64,000 bases of DNA, taken from positions 99,893 to 163,892 of the forward strand of contig NZ_CDBO01000011.1 of assembly GCF_000819885.1 (NCBI RefSeq). The letters run 5' to 3'. The notes beneath the pieces were generated by a model. The model did no database searches. It was given only the letters and a program-made list of their open reading frames with translations, and was not told the origin of the DNA. This DNA is from Aeromonas fluvialis. Lineage in GTDB: Bacteria > Pseudomonadota > Gammaproteobacteria > Enterobacterales > Aeromonadaceae. Below, piece after piece: positions 9,741-19,935 of the stretch. Position numbers and translations under genes: made by a program. The number at the start of each line of letters is the position of its first letter. Within the stretch, counting starts at the first letter, position 1.

Positions 9741-10808
9741 ATGAAAGAGCTGAAGAACGATCGATACCTGCGCGCTTTGCTGCGTCAGGACGTGGATATG
9801 ACCCCGGTATGGATGATGCGCCAGGCTGGCCGCTATCTGCCGGAATACAAGGCGACTCGCGCCCAGGCGGGGGATTTTATGTCCCTGTGCCGTAATGCCG
9901 AGCTGGCCTGTGAAGTCACCCTGCAGCCGCTGCGCCGCTACCCGCTCGATGCCGCCATCCTCTTCTCCGACATCCTCACTGTGCCCGATGCCATGGGGCT
10001 CGGCCTCTACTTCGAGCAGGGTGAAGGCCCGCGCTTCGAGCGCCCCATCAAATCCATAGCCGATGTGCAGGCGCTGCCCATTCCGGATCCGGAAGATGAG
10101 CTGGGCTACGTGATGAATGCGGTGCGCACCATCCGCCGTGAGCTGAAGGGCGAAGTGCCGCTCATCGGCTTCTCCGGCAGCCCATGGACCCTGGCAACCT
10201 ACATGGTGGAGGGGGGCAGCTCCAAGGCGTTCACCAAGATCAAGCAGATGATGTACGCAGAGCCCATGACCCTGCACCTGCTGCTCGACAAGCTGGCCGA
10301 CAGCGTGATTAGCTATCTCAACGCCCAGATCAAGGCGGGTGCCCAGGCAGTCATGGTGTTCGACACTTGGGGCGGCGTGCTCACCCCGCGCGATTACCGC
10401 GACTTCTCCCTGCAGTACATGCACAAGATCGTCGATGGCCTGATCCGCGAGCACGACGGTCGTCGCGTGCCGGTCACCCTGTTCACCAAGAACGGCGGTC
10501 AGTGGCTGGAGCAGATCGCCGCCACCGGTTGTGATGCGCTGGGCCTGGACTGGACCACCGACATTGCCGACGCCAAGCGCCGGGTCGGCGACAAGGTGGC
10601 GCTGCAGGGCAACATGGATCCCTCCATGCTTTACGCCAATCAGGCTCGCATCTGTGAAGAGGTCGCCTCCATCCTGGCCGGTTTCGGTCACGGCAATGGC
10701 CACGTCTTCAACCTGGGTCACGGCATCCATCAGGATGTGAACCCGGAGCACGCCGGCGTGTTCGTCAACGCGGTGCACGAGCTCTCCGCCCAGTACCACG
10801 GCCGCTAA
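9741..10808 (+). CDS. hemE: Uroporphyrinogen decarboxylase
   Basis: Cytoplasmic enzyme of haem synthesis that removes four carboxyl groups from uroporphyrinogen III. The 355-residue product matches E. coli HemE in length. The N-terminal substrate-binding signature [15 protein letters not shown] is intact, as is the [13 protein letters not shown] motif. The start at 9741 has AGGA 6 bases upstream; an ORF opening at 9666 would add a non-conserved leader. nudC-hemE is a conserved pair. Confidence 0.97.
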   Translation: MKELKNDRYLRALLRQDVDMTPVWMMRQAGRYLPEYKATRAQAGDFMSLCRNAELACEVTLQPLRRYPLDAAILFSDILTVPDAMGLGLYFEQGEGPRFERPIKSIADVQALPIPDPEDELGYVMNAVRTIRRELKGEVPLIGFSGSPWTLATYMVEGGSSKAFTKIKQMMYAEPMTLHLLLDKLADSVISYLNAQIKAGAQAVMVFDTWGGVLTPRDYRDFSLQYMHKIVDGLIREHDGRRVPVTLFTKNGGQWLEQIAATGCDALGLDWTTDIADAKRRVGDKVALQGNMDPSMLYANQARICEEVASILAGFGHGNGHVFNLGHGIHQDVNPEHAGVFVNAVHELSAQYHGR

Positions 10809-10843
10809 GGCCGGGGTGGGCGAAGAATAGTGCGATTGAAATT

Positions 10844-10866
10844 CGGGGCCGTCAGGCCCCGTTTTA
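10844..10866 (+). terminator. Intrinsic terminator after hemE
   Basis: The stem CGGGGCC-GTCA-GGCCCCG is followed by TTTT. It separates hemE from the ROK kinase gene. Confidence 0.75.
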
Positions 10867-10919
10867 CATTTAAAATGGCGCCGCGACGACGAGTGCGTGG
10901 CGTCAGTGCAGGAGGCAAG

Positions 10920-11849
10920 ATGAGCAGCAAGTCACTGGATTGGGGTATCGATCTTGGCGGTACCAAGTGTGAATGCGTGGTGCTGGATGGCGACGAGGTG
11001 CTGCTGCGCCACCGCATCCCCACCGAGCGGGCGGGCGGTTATGAGCACATGATCGGCCAGATCGCCAAGCTGGTGGCGCAGTGCGCCGAGAAGATTGGCC
11101 AGCGTCCGACCGTCATCGGCATGGGCACCCCCGGCGCTCGGGATCCGCAGACCGGCCTGATGAAGAATTGCAACACCACCGAGCTCAATGGCAAGCCGTT
11201 CAAGGAGGATTTGGAACGCAAGCTGGGCGTGCCGGTGCTGATCGCCAACGATGCCAACTGCTTCGCGCTAGCAGAAACCCATCTCGGTGCAGTGCGCCAG
11301 CACCATCCCGATGCGAAAGTGGTGTTCGGCATCATCATGGGCACCGGAGTCGGCTCCGGTATCGTCATCAACGGCCAGATCCTCAACGGCCACCACGGCA
11401 TCGCCGGCGAGTGGGGCCACAACGTGCTTTCCCCTGATGGTCCCGAGTGCTACTGCGGCAAGCGCGGCTGCGTCGAGACCCTGATCAGCGGCCCGGCGCT
11501 GGAGGCCTGGTACGAAGCCAAGGCCAAGCGTCATCTGTCGCTCGCCCAGATCGCGGCCGCCACCGCCCACGATCACATCGCCAAGCTCACCATCGACCGG
11601 CTGCACCTGCTGTTTGGTCAGGCGCTGGCCAACGTGGTCAACATTCTCGACCCGGATGTTATCGTCATCGGCGGCGGGGTGGGCAATGTGCAGAGCCTTT
11701 ACAGCGCCGGACGACAGACAATTTTGCCCTTCCTCTTTAATCCCCGCTTCAGAGCCCCCATTATTGCTCCAGCCCTTGGCGACAGTGCCGGGGTATTCGG
11801 GGCCGCACTGCTGGCCCGCGGTGAATTCAAGGAGGCCCTGCTGTCGTAG
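10920..11849 (+). CDS. ROK-family sugar kinase (fructokinase/Mak-like)
   Basis: Cytoplasmic ATP-dependent sugar kinase of 309 residues. The phosphate-binding motif DLGGTK is at residues 9-14. The ROK signature and zinc site appear as GIAGEWGH followed by CYCGKRGC. The run NILDPDVIVIGGG near the C terminus resembles fructokinase Mak more than NagK, but the substrate is not certain. GGAGG precedes the ATG at 10920. The gene lies just upstream of epd-pgk-fbaA, in keeping with a role in feeding hexose into glycolysis. Confidence 0.85.
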   Translation: MSSKSLDWGIDLGGTKCECVVLDGDEVLLRHRIPTERAGGYEHMIGQIAKLVAQCAEKIGQRPTVIGMGTPGARDPQTGLMKNCNTTELNGKPFKEDLERKLGVPVLIANDANCFALAETHLGAVRQHHPDAKVVFGIIMGTGVGSGIVINGQILNGHHGIAGEWGHNVLSPDGPECYCGKRGCVETLISGPALEAWYEAKAKRHLSLAQIAAATAHDHIAKLTIDRLHLLFGQALANVVNILDPDVIVIGGGVGNVQSLYSAGRQTILPFLFNPRFRAPIIAPALGDSAGVFGAALLARGEFKEALLS

Positions 11850-11909
11850 CTTGGGCTCCCGGGCGGCCGGTGCGTCGCCCTGTTGCTGGTTCAAGGAAAC
11901 GGATTCTCG

Positions 11910-12920
11910 ATGATCAAGATTGCCATCAATGGTTACGGGCGGATCGGTCGCAACGTGTTGCGAGCCCTCTATGAAAGCGGGCGCGACAAGACCATCAAGA
12001 TCGTCGCCATCAATGAGCTGGCGGCCCCCGAGGCCATGGTGCACCTGACTCGTTACGATACCAGTCACGGTCGCTTCCACCATCCGGTGCAACTGGCGGG
12101 CAACAGCATGCTGGTGGGGGAGGATCTCATCTCTTTGTTTGCCGAGCGGGATCCGTCAAAGCTGCCGTGGCGGGCGCTGGGGGTGGACGTGGTGCTCGAT
12201 TGCACCGGAGTGTTCGGCTCGCGGGCCGATGCCGAGCTGCATCTGTCGGCGGGGGCGGGCAAGGTGCTCTTCTCCCACCCGGCCGATGCCGATGTGGATG
12301 CCACCGTGGTCTACGGGGTCAACCATCATACCCTCACCGGAGCGGAGCGGATCGTCTCCAACGCCTCCTGTACCACCAACTGCGTGGTGCCGGTGATTGA
12401 AACATTGCATCGAGAATTCGAGATAAATTGTGGTACTATTACGACAATTCATTCGGCCATGCATGATCAGCAAGTCATCGATGCCTACCACAGTGACTTG
12501 CGCCGAACCCGCGCAGCCAGTCAGTCCATCATTCCGGTGGATACCAAGCTGGCAAAGGGACTGGAGCGTATCCTGCCCCACTTCGCCGGCAAGTTCGAGG
12601 CGATCGCGGTGCGGGTGCCGACCATCAATGTAACAGCGATGGATCTCAGTATTACTGTTCGTAAAAAAGTGACAGTTACTGACGTAAATCAAGCCCTGCA
12701 ACGGGCATCCAGAGGTACATTACACGGTATTCTGGATTACACGGAAGAACCGCTGGTCTCCGTAGACTTTAATCATGATGCTCACTCATGCATCATTGAT
12801 GGTACCCAGACTCGGGTGAGCGATGCCAACCTCGTCAAGATGTTGATGTGGTGTGATAACGAATGGGGCTTTGCGAACCGGATGCTGGATACCACCCGGG
12901 CAATGATGGCCGCAGGCTGA
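11910..12920 (+). CDS. epd: D-erythrose-4-phosphate dehydrogenase
   Basis: GAPDH-family enzyme making 4-phosphoerythronate for pyridoxal phosphate synthesis. It has 336 residues, with an N-terminal Rossmann motif INGYGRIGR and catalytic Cys154 in SNASCTTNC. It precedes pgk and fbaA as in E. coli, which favours Epd over glycolytic GAPDH. pdxJ of the same pathway lies elsewhere in this window. AAGGAA precedes the ATG at 11910. The section 12400-12800 is markedly richer in A+T than the rest of the gene. Confidence 0.93.
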   Translation: MIKIAINGYGRIGRNVLRALYESGRDKTIKIVAINELAAPEAMVHLTRYDTSHGRFHHPVQLAGNSMLVGEDLISLFAERDPSKLPWRALGVDVVLDCTGVFGSRADAELHLSAGAGKVLFSHPADADVDATVVYGVNHHTLTGAERIVSNASCTTNCVVPVIETLHREFEINCGTITTIHSAMHDQQVIDAYHSDLRRTRAASQSIIPVDTKLAKGLERILPHFAGKFEAIAVRVPTINVTAMDLSITVRKKVTVTDVNQALQRASRGTLHGILDYTEEPLVSVDFNHDAHSCIIDGTQTRVSDANLVKMLMWCDNEWGFANRMLDTTRAMMAAG

Positions 12921-12981
12921 GCCTGCTCCGGGCGAAAGGTTACTGTTTTTAACATTACCTGGAAAATATAGAGGACTGAAT

Positions 12982-14145
12982 ATGTCTGTTATCAAGATGA
13001 CTGACCTGGATCTGGCGGGTAAACGCGTTCTGATCCGTGCTGACCTGAACGTACCGGTAAAAGACGGCAAGGTCACCTCCGATGCACGTATCGTTGCGAC
13101 TCTGCCGACCATCAAGCTGGCTCTGGAAAAGGGCGCCAAGCTGATGATCACCTCCCACCTGGGTCGTCCGACCGAGGGTGAATACAACGAAGAATTCTCC
13201 CTGGCTCCGGTTGTCAACTATCTGAAAGACGCTCTGTCCTGCCCGGTTCGCCTGGCCAAGGATTACCTGGATGGCGTAGACGTCGCTGCCGGTGAGCTGG
13301 TTGTGCTGGAAAACTGCCGTTTCAACAAAGGCGAGAAGAAGAACACCGAAGAGCTGGCCAAAAAATACGCCGCCCTGTGTGATGTTTTTGTAATGGATGC
13401 GTTCGGTACTGCTCACCGCGCCGAAGGCTCCACCTACGGTGTGGCTCAGTTCGCACCGGTCGCCTGTGCTGGCCCGCTGCTGGCGGGTGAACTGGAAGCC
13501 CTGGGCAAAGCCATGCTGAAGCCCGAGCGCCCGATGGTTGCCATCGTTGGTGGCTCCAAGGTCTCCACCAAGCTGACCGTTCTGGAATCCCTCTCCAAAA
13601 TCGCTGACCAGTTGGTGGTCGGTGGCGGCATCGCCAACACCTTCATCGCTGCTGCCGGTCACAACGTCGGCAAGTCCCTGTGCGAGCACGACCTGATCGA
13701 TACCGCCAAGAAACTGGCTGCCGAGACCAACATTCCGGTGACCACCGATGTGGTTGTCGGTAGCGAGTTCTCCGAGTCCACTCCGGCTACCATCAAGTCT
13801 GTTGCTGATGTGACCGACGGCGACATGATCTTCGACATCGGCCCGGATTCTGCCAAGGCCCTGGCTGACATCATCATGAACGCCAAGACCATCCTGTGGA
13901 ACGGCCCGGTCGGTGTGTTCGAGTTCGACCAGTTCGCTGAAGGCACCAAGGTGATCGCTGAAGCCATCGCTGCTTCTCCCGCCTTCTCCATCGCGGGCGG
14001 TGGTGACACCCTGGCCGCCATCGACAAGTTCGGCATCGCCGACAAAGTCTCCTACATCTCTACCGGCGGCGGCGCCTTCCTGGAGTTCGTAGAAGGCAAG
14101 GTTCTGCCAGCTGTCGCGATTCTCGAAGAGCGCGCCAAAGCCTAA
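12982..14145 (+). CDS. pgk: Phosphoglycerate kinase
   Basis: Glycolytic enzyme making ATP from 1,3-bisphosphoglycerate. The 387-residue product has the typical bacterial length. The N-terminal substrate motif [12 protein letters not shown] and the C-terminal nucleotide loop [13 protein letters not shown] are intact. AGAGGA is 6 bases before the ATG. Codon use is strongly biased (for example CTG and GGT), as expected for a highly expressed gene. Confidence 0.98.
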   Translation: MSVIKMTDLDLAGKRVLIRADLNVPVKDGKVTSDARIVATLPTIKLALEKGAKLMITSHLGRPTEGEYNEEFSLAPVVNYLKDALSCPVRLAKDYLDGVDVAAGELVVLENCRFNKGEKKNTEELAKKYAALCDVFVMDAFGTAHRAEGSTYGVAQFAPVACAGPLLAGELEALGKAMLKPERPMVAIVGGSKVSTKLTVLESLSKIADQLVVGGGIANTFIAAAGHNVGKSLCEHDLIDTAKKLAAETNIPVTTDVVVGSEFSESTPATIKSVADVTDGDMIFDIGPDSAKALADIIMNAKTILWNGPVGVFEFDQFAEGTKVIAEAIAASPAFSIAGGGDTLAAIDKFGIADKVSYISTGGGAFLEFVEGKVLPAVAILEERAKA

Positions 14146-14152
14146 TTGACCC

Positions 14153-14182
14153 GGAACGGGGGGCAAAAGCCTCCCGTTTCGT
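14153..14182 (+). terminator. Hairpin between pgk and fbaA (attenuator or weak terminator)
   Basis: An imperfect GC-rich stem (GGAACGGGGGGC with GCCTCCCGTTTC) is followed by only GTTTATC. It may reduce read-through or stabilise the pgk 3' end rather than stop transcription fully. Confidence 0.4.
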
Positions 14183-14258
14183 TTATCATGAGCCCGCTGT
14201 GCCGGTTCATGATGAACCCCCCATTTTATTAACGGCATACGAGACAGGACGATTAAAC

Positions 14259-15338
14259 ATGTCTAAGAAAATTTTCGACTTCGTAAAACCCGGCGTGATC
14301 ACTGGTGATGACGTTCAGAAAGTGTTCGCTATCGCTAAAGAGAACGGCTTTGCTCTGCCAGCAGTTAACTGCGTTGGTACCGACTCCGTTAACGCCGTAC
14401 TGGAAGCTGCCGCCAAGGTGAAAGCCCCGGTTATCGTTCAGTTCTCCAACGGTGGTGCCGTATTCACCGCCGGTAAGGGTCTGAAGCTGGAAGGCCAGCA
14501 AGCAGCCATTCTGGGTGCTATCTCTGGTGCCAAGCACGTGCACGCCGTTGCCGAAGCTTACGGCGTACCAGTCATCCTGCACACCGACCACGCTGCCAAG
14601 AAGCTGCTGCCGTGGATCGACGGTCTGCTGGATGCAGGTGAGAAGCACTTTGCTGAAACTGGCAAGCCGCTGTTCTCCTCCCACATGCTGGATCTGTCCG
14701 AAGAGTCTCTGGAAGAGAACATCGACATCTGCTGCGAGTACCTGACCCGCATGGCCAAGATGAACATGACTCTGGAGCTGGAACTGGGTTGCACCGGTGG
14801 CGAAGAAGATGGCGTAGACAACAGCCACCTGGATCAATCTTCCCTGTACACCCAGCCGGAAGATGTTGCTTACGCTTACGAGCGTCTGTCCAAGATCAGC
14901 CCGCGTTTCACCATCGCTGCCTCCTTCGGCAACGTACACGGTGTCTACAAGCCGGGTAACGTCAAGCTGACCCCGTCCATCCTGGATGCTTCCCAGAAGT
15001 ACGTTTCCGAGAAGTTCGGCATCCCTGCCAAGTCTCTGGACTTCGTATTCCACGGTGGTTCAGGTTCCACTCTGGAAGAGATCCGCGAGTCCATCTCCTA
15101 CGGCGTCGTGAAGATGAACATCGACACTGACACCCAGTGGGCAACCTGGGAAGGTCTGCTGCACTTCTACCAGAAGAACGAAGCTTACCTGCAAGGCCAG
15201 CTGGGCAACCCGGAAGGCGCCGACAAGCCGAACAAGAAGTTCTACGATCCGCGCGTATGGCTGCGTGAAGGTCAGACTTCCATGATCGCTCGTCTGGAGA
15301 AAGCATTCTCCGACCTGAACGCCATCGACGTACTGTAA
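14259..15338 (+). CDS. fbaA: Class II fructose-bisphosphate aldolase
   Basis: Zinc-dependent aldolase of glycolysis and gluconeogenesis, 359 residues like E. coli FbaA. The zinc-binding region HTDHAAKK and the loops VHGVYKPGNVKL and DFVFHGGSGS are present. The start at 14259 has ACAGGA upstream and gives the conserved N terminus MSKKIFDFVKPGV; the frame opens earlier at 14199. It is the last gene of epd-pgk-fbaA and has highly biased codon use. Confidence 0.97.
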   Translation: MSKKIFDFVKPGVITGDDVQKVFAIAKENGFALPAVNCVGTDSVNAVLEAAAKVKAPVIVQFSNGGAVFTAGKGLKLEGQQAAILGAISGAKHVHAVAEAYGVPVILHTDHAAKKLLPWIDGLLDAGEKHFAETGKPLFSSHMLDLSEESLEENIDICCEYLTRMAKMNMTLELELGCTGGEEDGVDNSHLDQSSLYTQPEDVAYAYERLSKISPRFTIAASFGNVHGVYKPGNVKLTPSILDASQKYVSEKFGIPAKSLDFVFHGGSGSTLEEIRESISYGVVKMNIDTDTQWATWEGLLHFYQKNEAYLQGQLGNPEGADKPNKKFYDPRVWLREGQTSMIARLEKAFSDLNAIDVL

Positions 15339-15363
15339 TTCGTTACAGCACCTTGATTGCATG

Positions 15364-15392
15364 AAAAGGCGCCCTTCGGGGCGCCTTTTGCA
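15364..15392 (+). terminator. Intrinsic terminator after fbaA
   Basis: The perfect stem AAAAGGCGCCC-TTCG-GGGCGCCTTTT ends the glycolytic cluster. Confidence 0.88.
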
Positions 15393-15497
15393 TTTCTGTG
15401 ATCCGCACCAGTTGGTGAGTGGAGGAGGATCTGGGTATTATCAAAACAACTTTGCTTATTTTATTAAACAATTTGCAACCAAGGCAGGATGCTGAGT

Positions 15498-16802
15498 ATG
15501 CAGGCAGGAAAGCACATCGGATATCAGGAGCACGTCGCCTCCTACTACGCGGCCACCCGCAACGACTCGCAACAGTGGCCTGAGCTGGAGGGGGAGCACA
15601 AGGCTGACGTCTGCATCATCGGTGGCGGCTTCACCGGCCTCAACACAGCCATCAATCTGGCGGATGCCGGTTACAAGGTCGCCTTGCTGGAGGCCAACCG
15701 TATCGGCTGGGGGGCCTCCGGGCGCAACGGCGGTCAGCTTATTCGCGGTATCGGCCACGATACCAGCCAGTTTGCCCGCTGGATTGGTGAGGAGGGGGTC
15801 CGCGAGCTCGACCTGATGGGGCTGGAGGCGGTGCAGCTGGTGCGCGAGCGGGTCGAGCGCTTCAATATCGATTGCGATCTCACCTGGGGTTACTGCGACC
15901 TCGCGACCCGTCAGCGTCATCTGGCCGGTTTTGAAGAGGATCTCGACCATCTGGCGAGCCTGGGTTATGAGCACGAGCTAAAGCTGGTCGCGCGCGAAGA
16001 TATCCATAGCGTGGTGGGATCGGATCGCTACATCGGCGGCTTGATCGACATGGGCTCCGGTCATCTGCATCCTCTCAATCTGGCGCTGGGAGAGGCGCGT
16101 GCCGCCGCCAGCCTCGGGGTTTCGCTGTTCGAACAGGCCAGAGTGACCCACATCGACTATGGCAAGCAGGTCGAAGTGACAACCGCCCACGGTCGGGTCA
16201 CGGCCGACTATCTGGTGATCGGCTGCAATGCCTATCTCAACGAGCTCAATCCCGAGCTGGGGGGCAAGGTGCTGCCAGCGGGCTCCTATATCCTCGCCAC
16301 CGAGGTGCTGGATCGCCGCTTGCGCCAGCGCTTGCTGCCGCAAAACATGGCGGTGTGCGATCAGAACGTAGCCCTCGACTACTACCGCCTCTCCGCCGAC
16401 GGCCGCCTGCTGTTCGGCGGGGCCTGCAACTACTCGGGCCGGGATCCCAAGGATATCAAGGCCTTTATGCTGCCCAAGCTGCTGCGGGTATTCCCCGAGC
16501 TGGCAGGCACTGCCATCGAGTTTCAGTGGGGGGGGATGATCGGGATTGGCGCCAACCGACTGCCGCAGATTGGCCGCTTGAAGGAATATCCCAACGTGCT
16601 CTACGCCCAGGCTTACTCGGGCCACGGTCTCAATGCCACCCATATGGCGGGCAAGCTGGTGGCGGAGGCGATCCGCGGCGAGAGCCGGGGCTTCGATCTG
16701 TTTGCCAGCGTGCCCCATATCACCTTCCCCGGTGGCCCTGCCCTGCGCTCCCCGCTGCTGGCGCTCGGGATGCTGTGGCACCGGATGAAGGATCTGCTCT
16801 GA
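15498..16802 (+). CDS. puuB: FAD-dependent amine oxidoreductase, PuuB-like (gamma-glutamylputrescine oxidase family)
   Basis: DAO-family flavoprotein of 434 residues. The N-terminal FAD motif is CIIGGGFTGLNTAI, followed by GWGASGRNGGQ, which typifies PuuB/OrdL proteins. The C-terminal FAD-contacting run has YSGHGLNATHMAGK. In E. coli PuuB oxidises gamma-glutamylputrescine during putrescine breakdown; no other puu gene is next to it here, so the substrate is inferred. The start at 15498 has AGGA 8 bases upstream; the ATG at 15489 is in frame but has a cramped ribosome-binding site. Confidence 0.75.
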   Translation: MQAGKHIGYQEHVASYYAATRNDSQQWPELEGEHKADVCIIGGGFTGLNTAINLADAGYKVALLEANRIGWGASGRNGGQLIRGIGHDTSQFARWIGEEGVRELDLMGLEAVQLVRERVERFNIDCDLTWGYCDLATRQRHLAGFEEDLDHLASLGYEHELKLVAREDIHSVVGSDRYIGGLIDMGSGHLHPLNLALGEARAAASLGVSLFEQARVTHIDYGKQVEVTTAHGRVTADYLVIGCNAYLNELNPELGGKVLPAGSYILATEVLDRRLRQRLLPQNMAVCDQNVALDYYRLSADGRLLFGGACNYSGRDPKDIKAFMLPKLLRVFPELAGTAIEFQWGGMIGIGANRLPQIGRLKEYPNVLYAQAYSGHGLNATHMAGKLVAEAIRGESRGFDLFASVPHITFPGGPALRSPLLALGMLWHRMKDLL

Positions 16803-17038
16803 GCAGGGGCCTACCCGGTCTTGCCGCTGGTGGGCAAGGGGTTGCCACCCTGTTTGCCGACTGTGCGGTGTTATTCTGTGGCAGTCTCTCTTTATGGTTT
16901 AAGTTGTCAATAAAGTCAGGATCTCCAATTTCTTGTGCTGATGATGAAGGCGAACTGGATTGGCCCGTCCCTTGCCATGGCTGACAGGGGTTGAATCGCT
17001 GATGAGCAGCGGTGGCCCCACTCAGGAGACAAGTGACT

Positions 17039-17569
17039 ATGACAATAAACGTGAATGGGTCAGGAGATGTCGGCTCGCTGGCACAATTGCTGGCCGCAAG
17101 TGGCAGTGAACGCAAGGAGAGACCCGCCATGCCGCCACCGCCCCCTCCCCAGGGTGCCAATAACAAGATGGAGGAGGATCTCAAATCGGTACTGGCCGAA
17201 CTGGGGTTGAGTGGCGGGGCAGAGGAGAGTGACAAGGTATCGGACAGCAGTGGCAGTTCGCTCGAGACCTTTATGGCGAGCCTGATGGACGCCCTGCATG
17301 CCCAGCAGGAGGGGAGCAAGGCCATCGCCGCCGGCAGCAGCGACAATCCGATGAAACTGGATCTGCAGAGCCTGCTGGCCCAGCTGGATGGTGAGGGCGA
17401 GCAAAGTAGCGAAGTGAGTGCCCTGCAAAGCCAGTTCTCCAGCTTGCTGGAGAGCAGTGGTAGCAGCGGCAGTGGCGTGAGCCTCAAGGAGTTCCTCTCG
17501 GCCTTTGCCAACAAGATCCCGAGTGATGCGCCGGATCGAAGGGGCTATCTGGTCGATACCCAGGCTTGA
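17039..17569 (+). CDS. Hypothetical low-complexity protein
   Basis: I do not recognise this 176-residue product. It has no signal peptide or membrane helix. A run of six prolines sits near residue 37. Two similar Leu-rich helical segments (LKSVLAELGLSG and LQSLLAQLDGEG) are separated by Ser/Gly-rich linkers (for example SSGSSGSGVS). It is acidic overall. An AGGAGA site precedes the ATG at 17039. Gene neighbours (PuuB-like oxidase, a lipoprotein on the other strand) give no functional hint. Confidence 0.6.
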   Translation: MTINVNGSGDVGSLAQLLAASGSERKERPAMPPPPPPQGANNKMEEDLKSVLAELGLSGGAEESDKVSDSSGSSLETFMASLMDALHAQQEGSKAIAAGSSDNPMKLDLQSLLAQLDGEGEQSSEVSALQSQFSSLLESSGSSGSGVSLKEFLSAFANKIPSDAPDRRGYLVDTQA

Positions 17570-17599
17570 GTCAGCCTGATAATACTGGTCGGGTCCGCG

Positions 17600-18013
17600 T
17601 CAGTACGTCGGCTCGGCCAGCCGCCAGCCCTGCTCCGTCTTCATCATCCACACCTCGGCTTGCTGGGGCAGCACCTGGCCAGCCTCGAAGTCGCCATATT
17701 TGCGCTCCAGCTCCATCAGTCCCATCTCCTGCTGGAAGGGGCCGACCTTGTCGTAGACCAGATCCTCGTCGTGCAACACCTGCAACTGATCGAGCCCCTG
17801 CTTGAAGTGGAGCTGGTAACTCACCTTGACCAGATAGACCCCCTCCAACCGCTCCTCCTTGCCGAGGATGGTGAAGTCGCTGATCTCGAACAGGTTTGCG
17901 TCTGTCTCGGCCAGTAGCCTGGCGGTAACTTGGCTCCGGATATCCTCTTCACCGGGCCCTGCACTGCAGCCATAAAGCCAGAGGGCCAGCAGGGGGATGA
18001 ACCACTTTTTCAT
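17600..18013 (-). CDS. Small lipoprotein of unknown function
   Basis: A 137-residue product with a lipoprotein signal (MKKWFIPLLALWLYGCSAG) whose lipobox cysteine is residue 16. The mature part is charged with no recognised domain. A start at 18013 gives a standard signal; the frame continues upstream to 18076. It lies downstream of dsbD on the same strand, after 131 bases. Confidence 0.7.
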   Translation of the reverse strand: MKKWFIPLLALWLYGCSAGPGEEDIRSQVTARLLAETDANLFEISDFTILGKEERLEGVYLVKVSYQLHFKQGLDQLQVLHDEDLVYDKVGPFQQEMGLMELERKYGDFEAGQVLPQQAEVWMMKTEQGWRLAEPTY

Positions 18014-18144
18014 CAAAACTCCGGACGGGCGAGACAATCGAAGGGCAAATTCTGCCATGCTGCCGGTCATATACAAGGGATTGCCAGAAAAATCAGTGCG
18101 TAACGTATAAGGCGGCCCCGGTCTGTCGACAGGGGCGCCGCTGG

Positions 18145-19935
18145 TCAGCGTAGCTGATCAAGCTTGCCAAGAAACTCCGCTGGCCCCATAAAGCCGGTGA
18201 CCCGCTGCCCCTCAAGCTCCTTGCCCTCGCGGTCGAAGAAGATGAGGGTCGGCAACCCCAGCACATTGAGGGTGTTGAGCAGCTCGATATCGGCATCGTC
18301 GTTGGCAGTGACATCCGCCTGCAGCAGCACCATCTGGCCGAAGCGCTCCCGCACAGCGGGATCGCTGAAGGTCTTGTGCTCGAACTCCTTGCAGGCGACG
18401 CACCAGTCGGCGTAGAGGTCGAGCAGCACCGGCTTGCCGCGGGCGGCGGCCAGCTGCACCTTGAGATCATCCAGGGTCTTGATGCGGACAAATTGCGGGG
18501 CGCTTTGATTCGCGCCCGCAGAGACGGCTGCAGGGGCGGCCGGTTGCAGCAGATCCTTGCCCACTACTACGGCGCTGATCATCGCCAGCAACAGCACGAA
18601 GCCGCGCACGCTTCTGGCCACCGAGTGGGGCTGGTGCTGGTTGTGATGATAGAGATAGCCGCACAGCAGCAACCCCCAGCCGAGCCAGGCGAGGGTGGCA
18701 ATCTGATCGCTCCAGAGCCGTGACAGCAGCAGGATGGGCACCGCCAGCAGGGCAAAGCCAAACAGCTGCTTGATCACATCCATCCAGGCGCCCGCCTTGG
18801 GCAGCAGCTTGCCACCCGAGGTGCCGAGCAGCAGCAGCGGCAGCCCCATCCCCAGTGACAGCGCATAGAGCGCTGCGCCGCCGAGCCAGAGATCGCCGCT
18901 CTGGGCCACGTAGATCAGCGCCCCCGAGAGTGGTGCCGTGGTGCAGGGGGAGCAGACCAGCCCGGAGATCATCCCCATGATGGCGACCCCGACTACCGAG
19001 CCGCCCTGCTGGCGGTTGGAGAGACCGGAGAGGCGAGTTTGCAAACTGCTCGGCAGTTGCAGGGTGTAGAACCCGAACATGGAGAGGGCCAGCAGCACGA
19101 ACATCAGCGAGAGGCTGATCAACACATAGGGGTGTTGCAGCGCCGCCTGGAATTTCAGACCCGCCGAGGCCACTACCAGCCCCAGCAGGGTGTAGGTGAC
19201 CGCCATCCCCTGCACATAGACAAAGGAGAGCAGGAAGGCGCGGCCGGTAGAGAGGCGATGACCAGCGCCGGCGATGATGCTGGTCAGGATCGGGTACATG
19301 GGGAACACGCAGGGGGTGAAGGCGAGCCCCAGCCCCAGCGCGAAGAAGGCGACGATGCTGAGCCAGAACCCCTGATTGCCGAGGGCGGCGGCGAGCTGAT
19401 CCTGTTGGCTCACGGGTGTGACGCTTTGTGCCGTTTCAGCAGTGGACGCTGTGGTTGCCGTGACCAGCGGGGCCACCTCGATCAGCTTGTCGGTCGGTGG
19501 ATAGCAGAGGCCGTCGGTACAGCCCTGATAGCGCATCCGCAGGGTAGCGTTTTCGCCCACCTCTTTTAGCTGCACCACGATGCTCACCTGCTGGTAGTAG
19601 ACCCGGGTCTTGCCGAAGAAGTCATCCTCGTGCTCGGTGCCTTCTGGCAGGGTCGGCTCGCTGAAGGTGAGATTGTTCCCCTTGAAACGCAGGCTGTGGC
19701 GATAGAGGTAGTAGTCGTCGGCGATGTGGAGGGTCAGCAGCAGCTGATCGCCGCGCTGTTCGCTCTCGATCTGAAAGGCCTCATCGACTTGCAAAAAGGT
19801 GGGTTTGGCGTTGGCTTCAATACCCAGCGAGCTGAGCAGATCGGCGCCGCTGGCGTGGGCTGGGGAGCTGCCCACCGCCGTCGTCAACAGGGCACAGAGC
19901 AGCAGCAGGGGAGAGAGCAAGCGGGTGAACGTCAT
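18145..19935 (-). CDS. dsbD: Thiol:disulfide interchange protein DsbD
   Basis: Moves electrons from cytoplasmic thioredoxin to periplasmic DsbC, DsbE and similar proteins. The 596-residue protein has a signal peptide, then the N-terminal periplasmic domain with its cysteine pair (GCTDGLC). Eight membrane helices follow, with the redox cysteines in FTPCVFP and CSPCTTAP, and a C-terminal thioredoxin domain with DWCVACK. The start overlaps the cutA stop by ATGA, so the two are translationally coupled as in E. coli. Confidence 0.95.
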   Translation of the reverse strand: MTFTRLLSPLLLLCALLTTAVGSSPAHASGADLLSSLGIEANAKPTFLQVDEAFQIESEQRGDQLLLTLHIADDYYLYRHSLRFKGNNLTFSEPTLPEGTEHEDDFFGKTRVYYQQVSIVVQLKEVGENATLRMRYQGCTDGLCYPPTDKLIEVAPLVTATTASTAETAQSVTPVSQQDQLAAALGNQGFWLSIVAFFALGLGLAFTPCVFPMYPILTSIIAGAGHRLSTGRAFLLSFVYVQGMAVTYTLLGLVVASAGLKFQAALQHPYVLISLSLMFVLLALSMFGFYTLQLPSSLQTRLSGLSNRQQGGSVVGVAIMGMISGLVCSPCTTAPLSGALIYVAQSGDLWLGGAALYALSLGMGLPLLLLGTSGGKLLPKAGAWMDVIKQLFGFALLAVPILLLSRLWSDQIATLAWLGWGLLLCGYLYHHNQHQPHSVARSVRGFVLLLAMISAVVVGKDLLQPAAPAAVSAGANQSAPQFVRIKTLDDLKVQLAAARGKPVLLDLYADWCVACKEFEHKTFSDPAVRERFGQMVLLQADVTANDDADIELLNTLNVLGLPTLIFFDREGKELEGQRVTGFMGPAEFLGKLDQLR

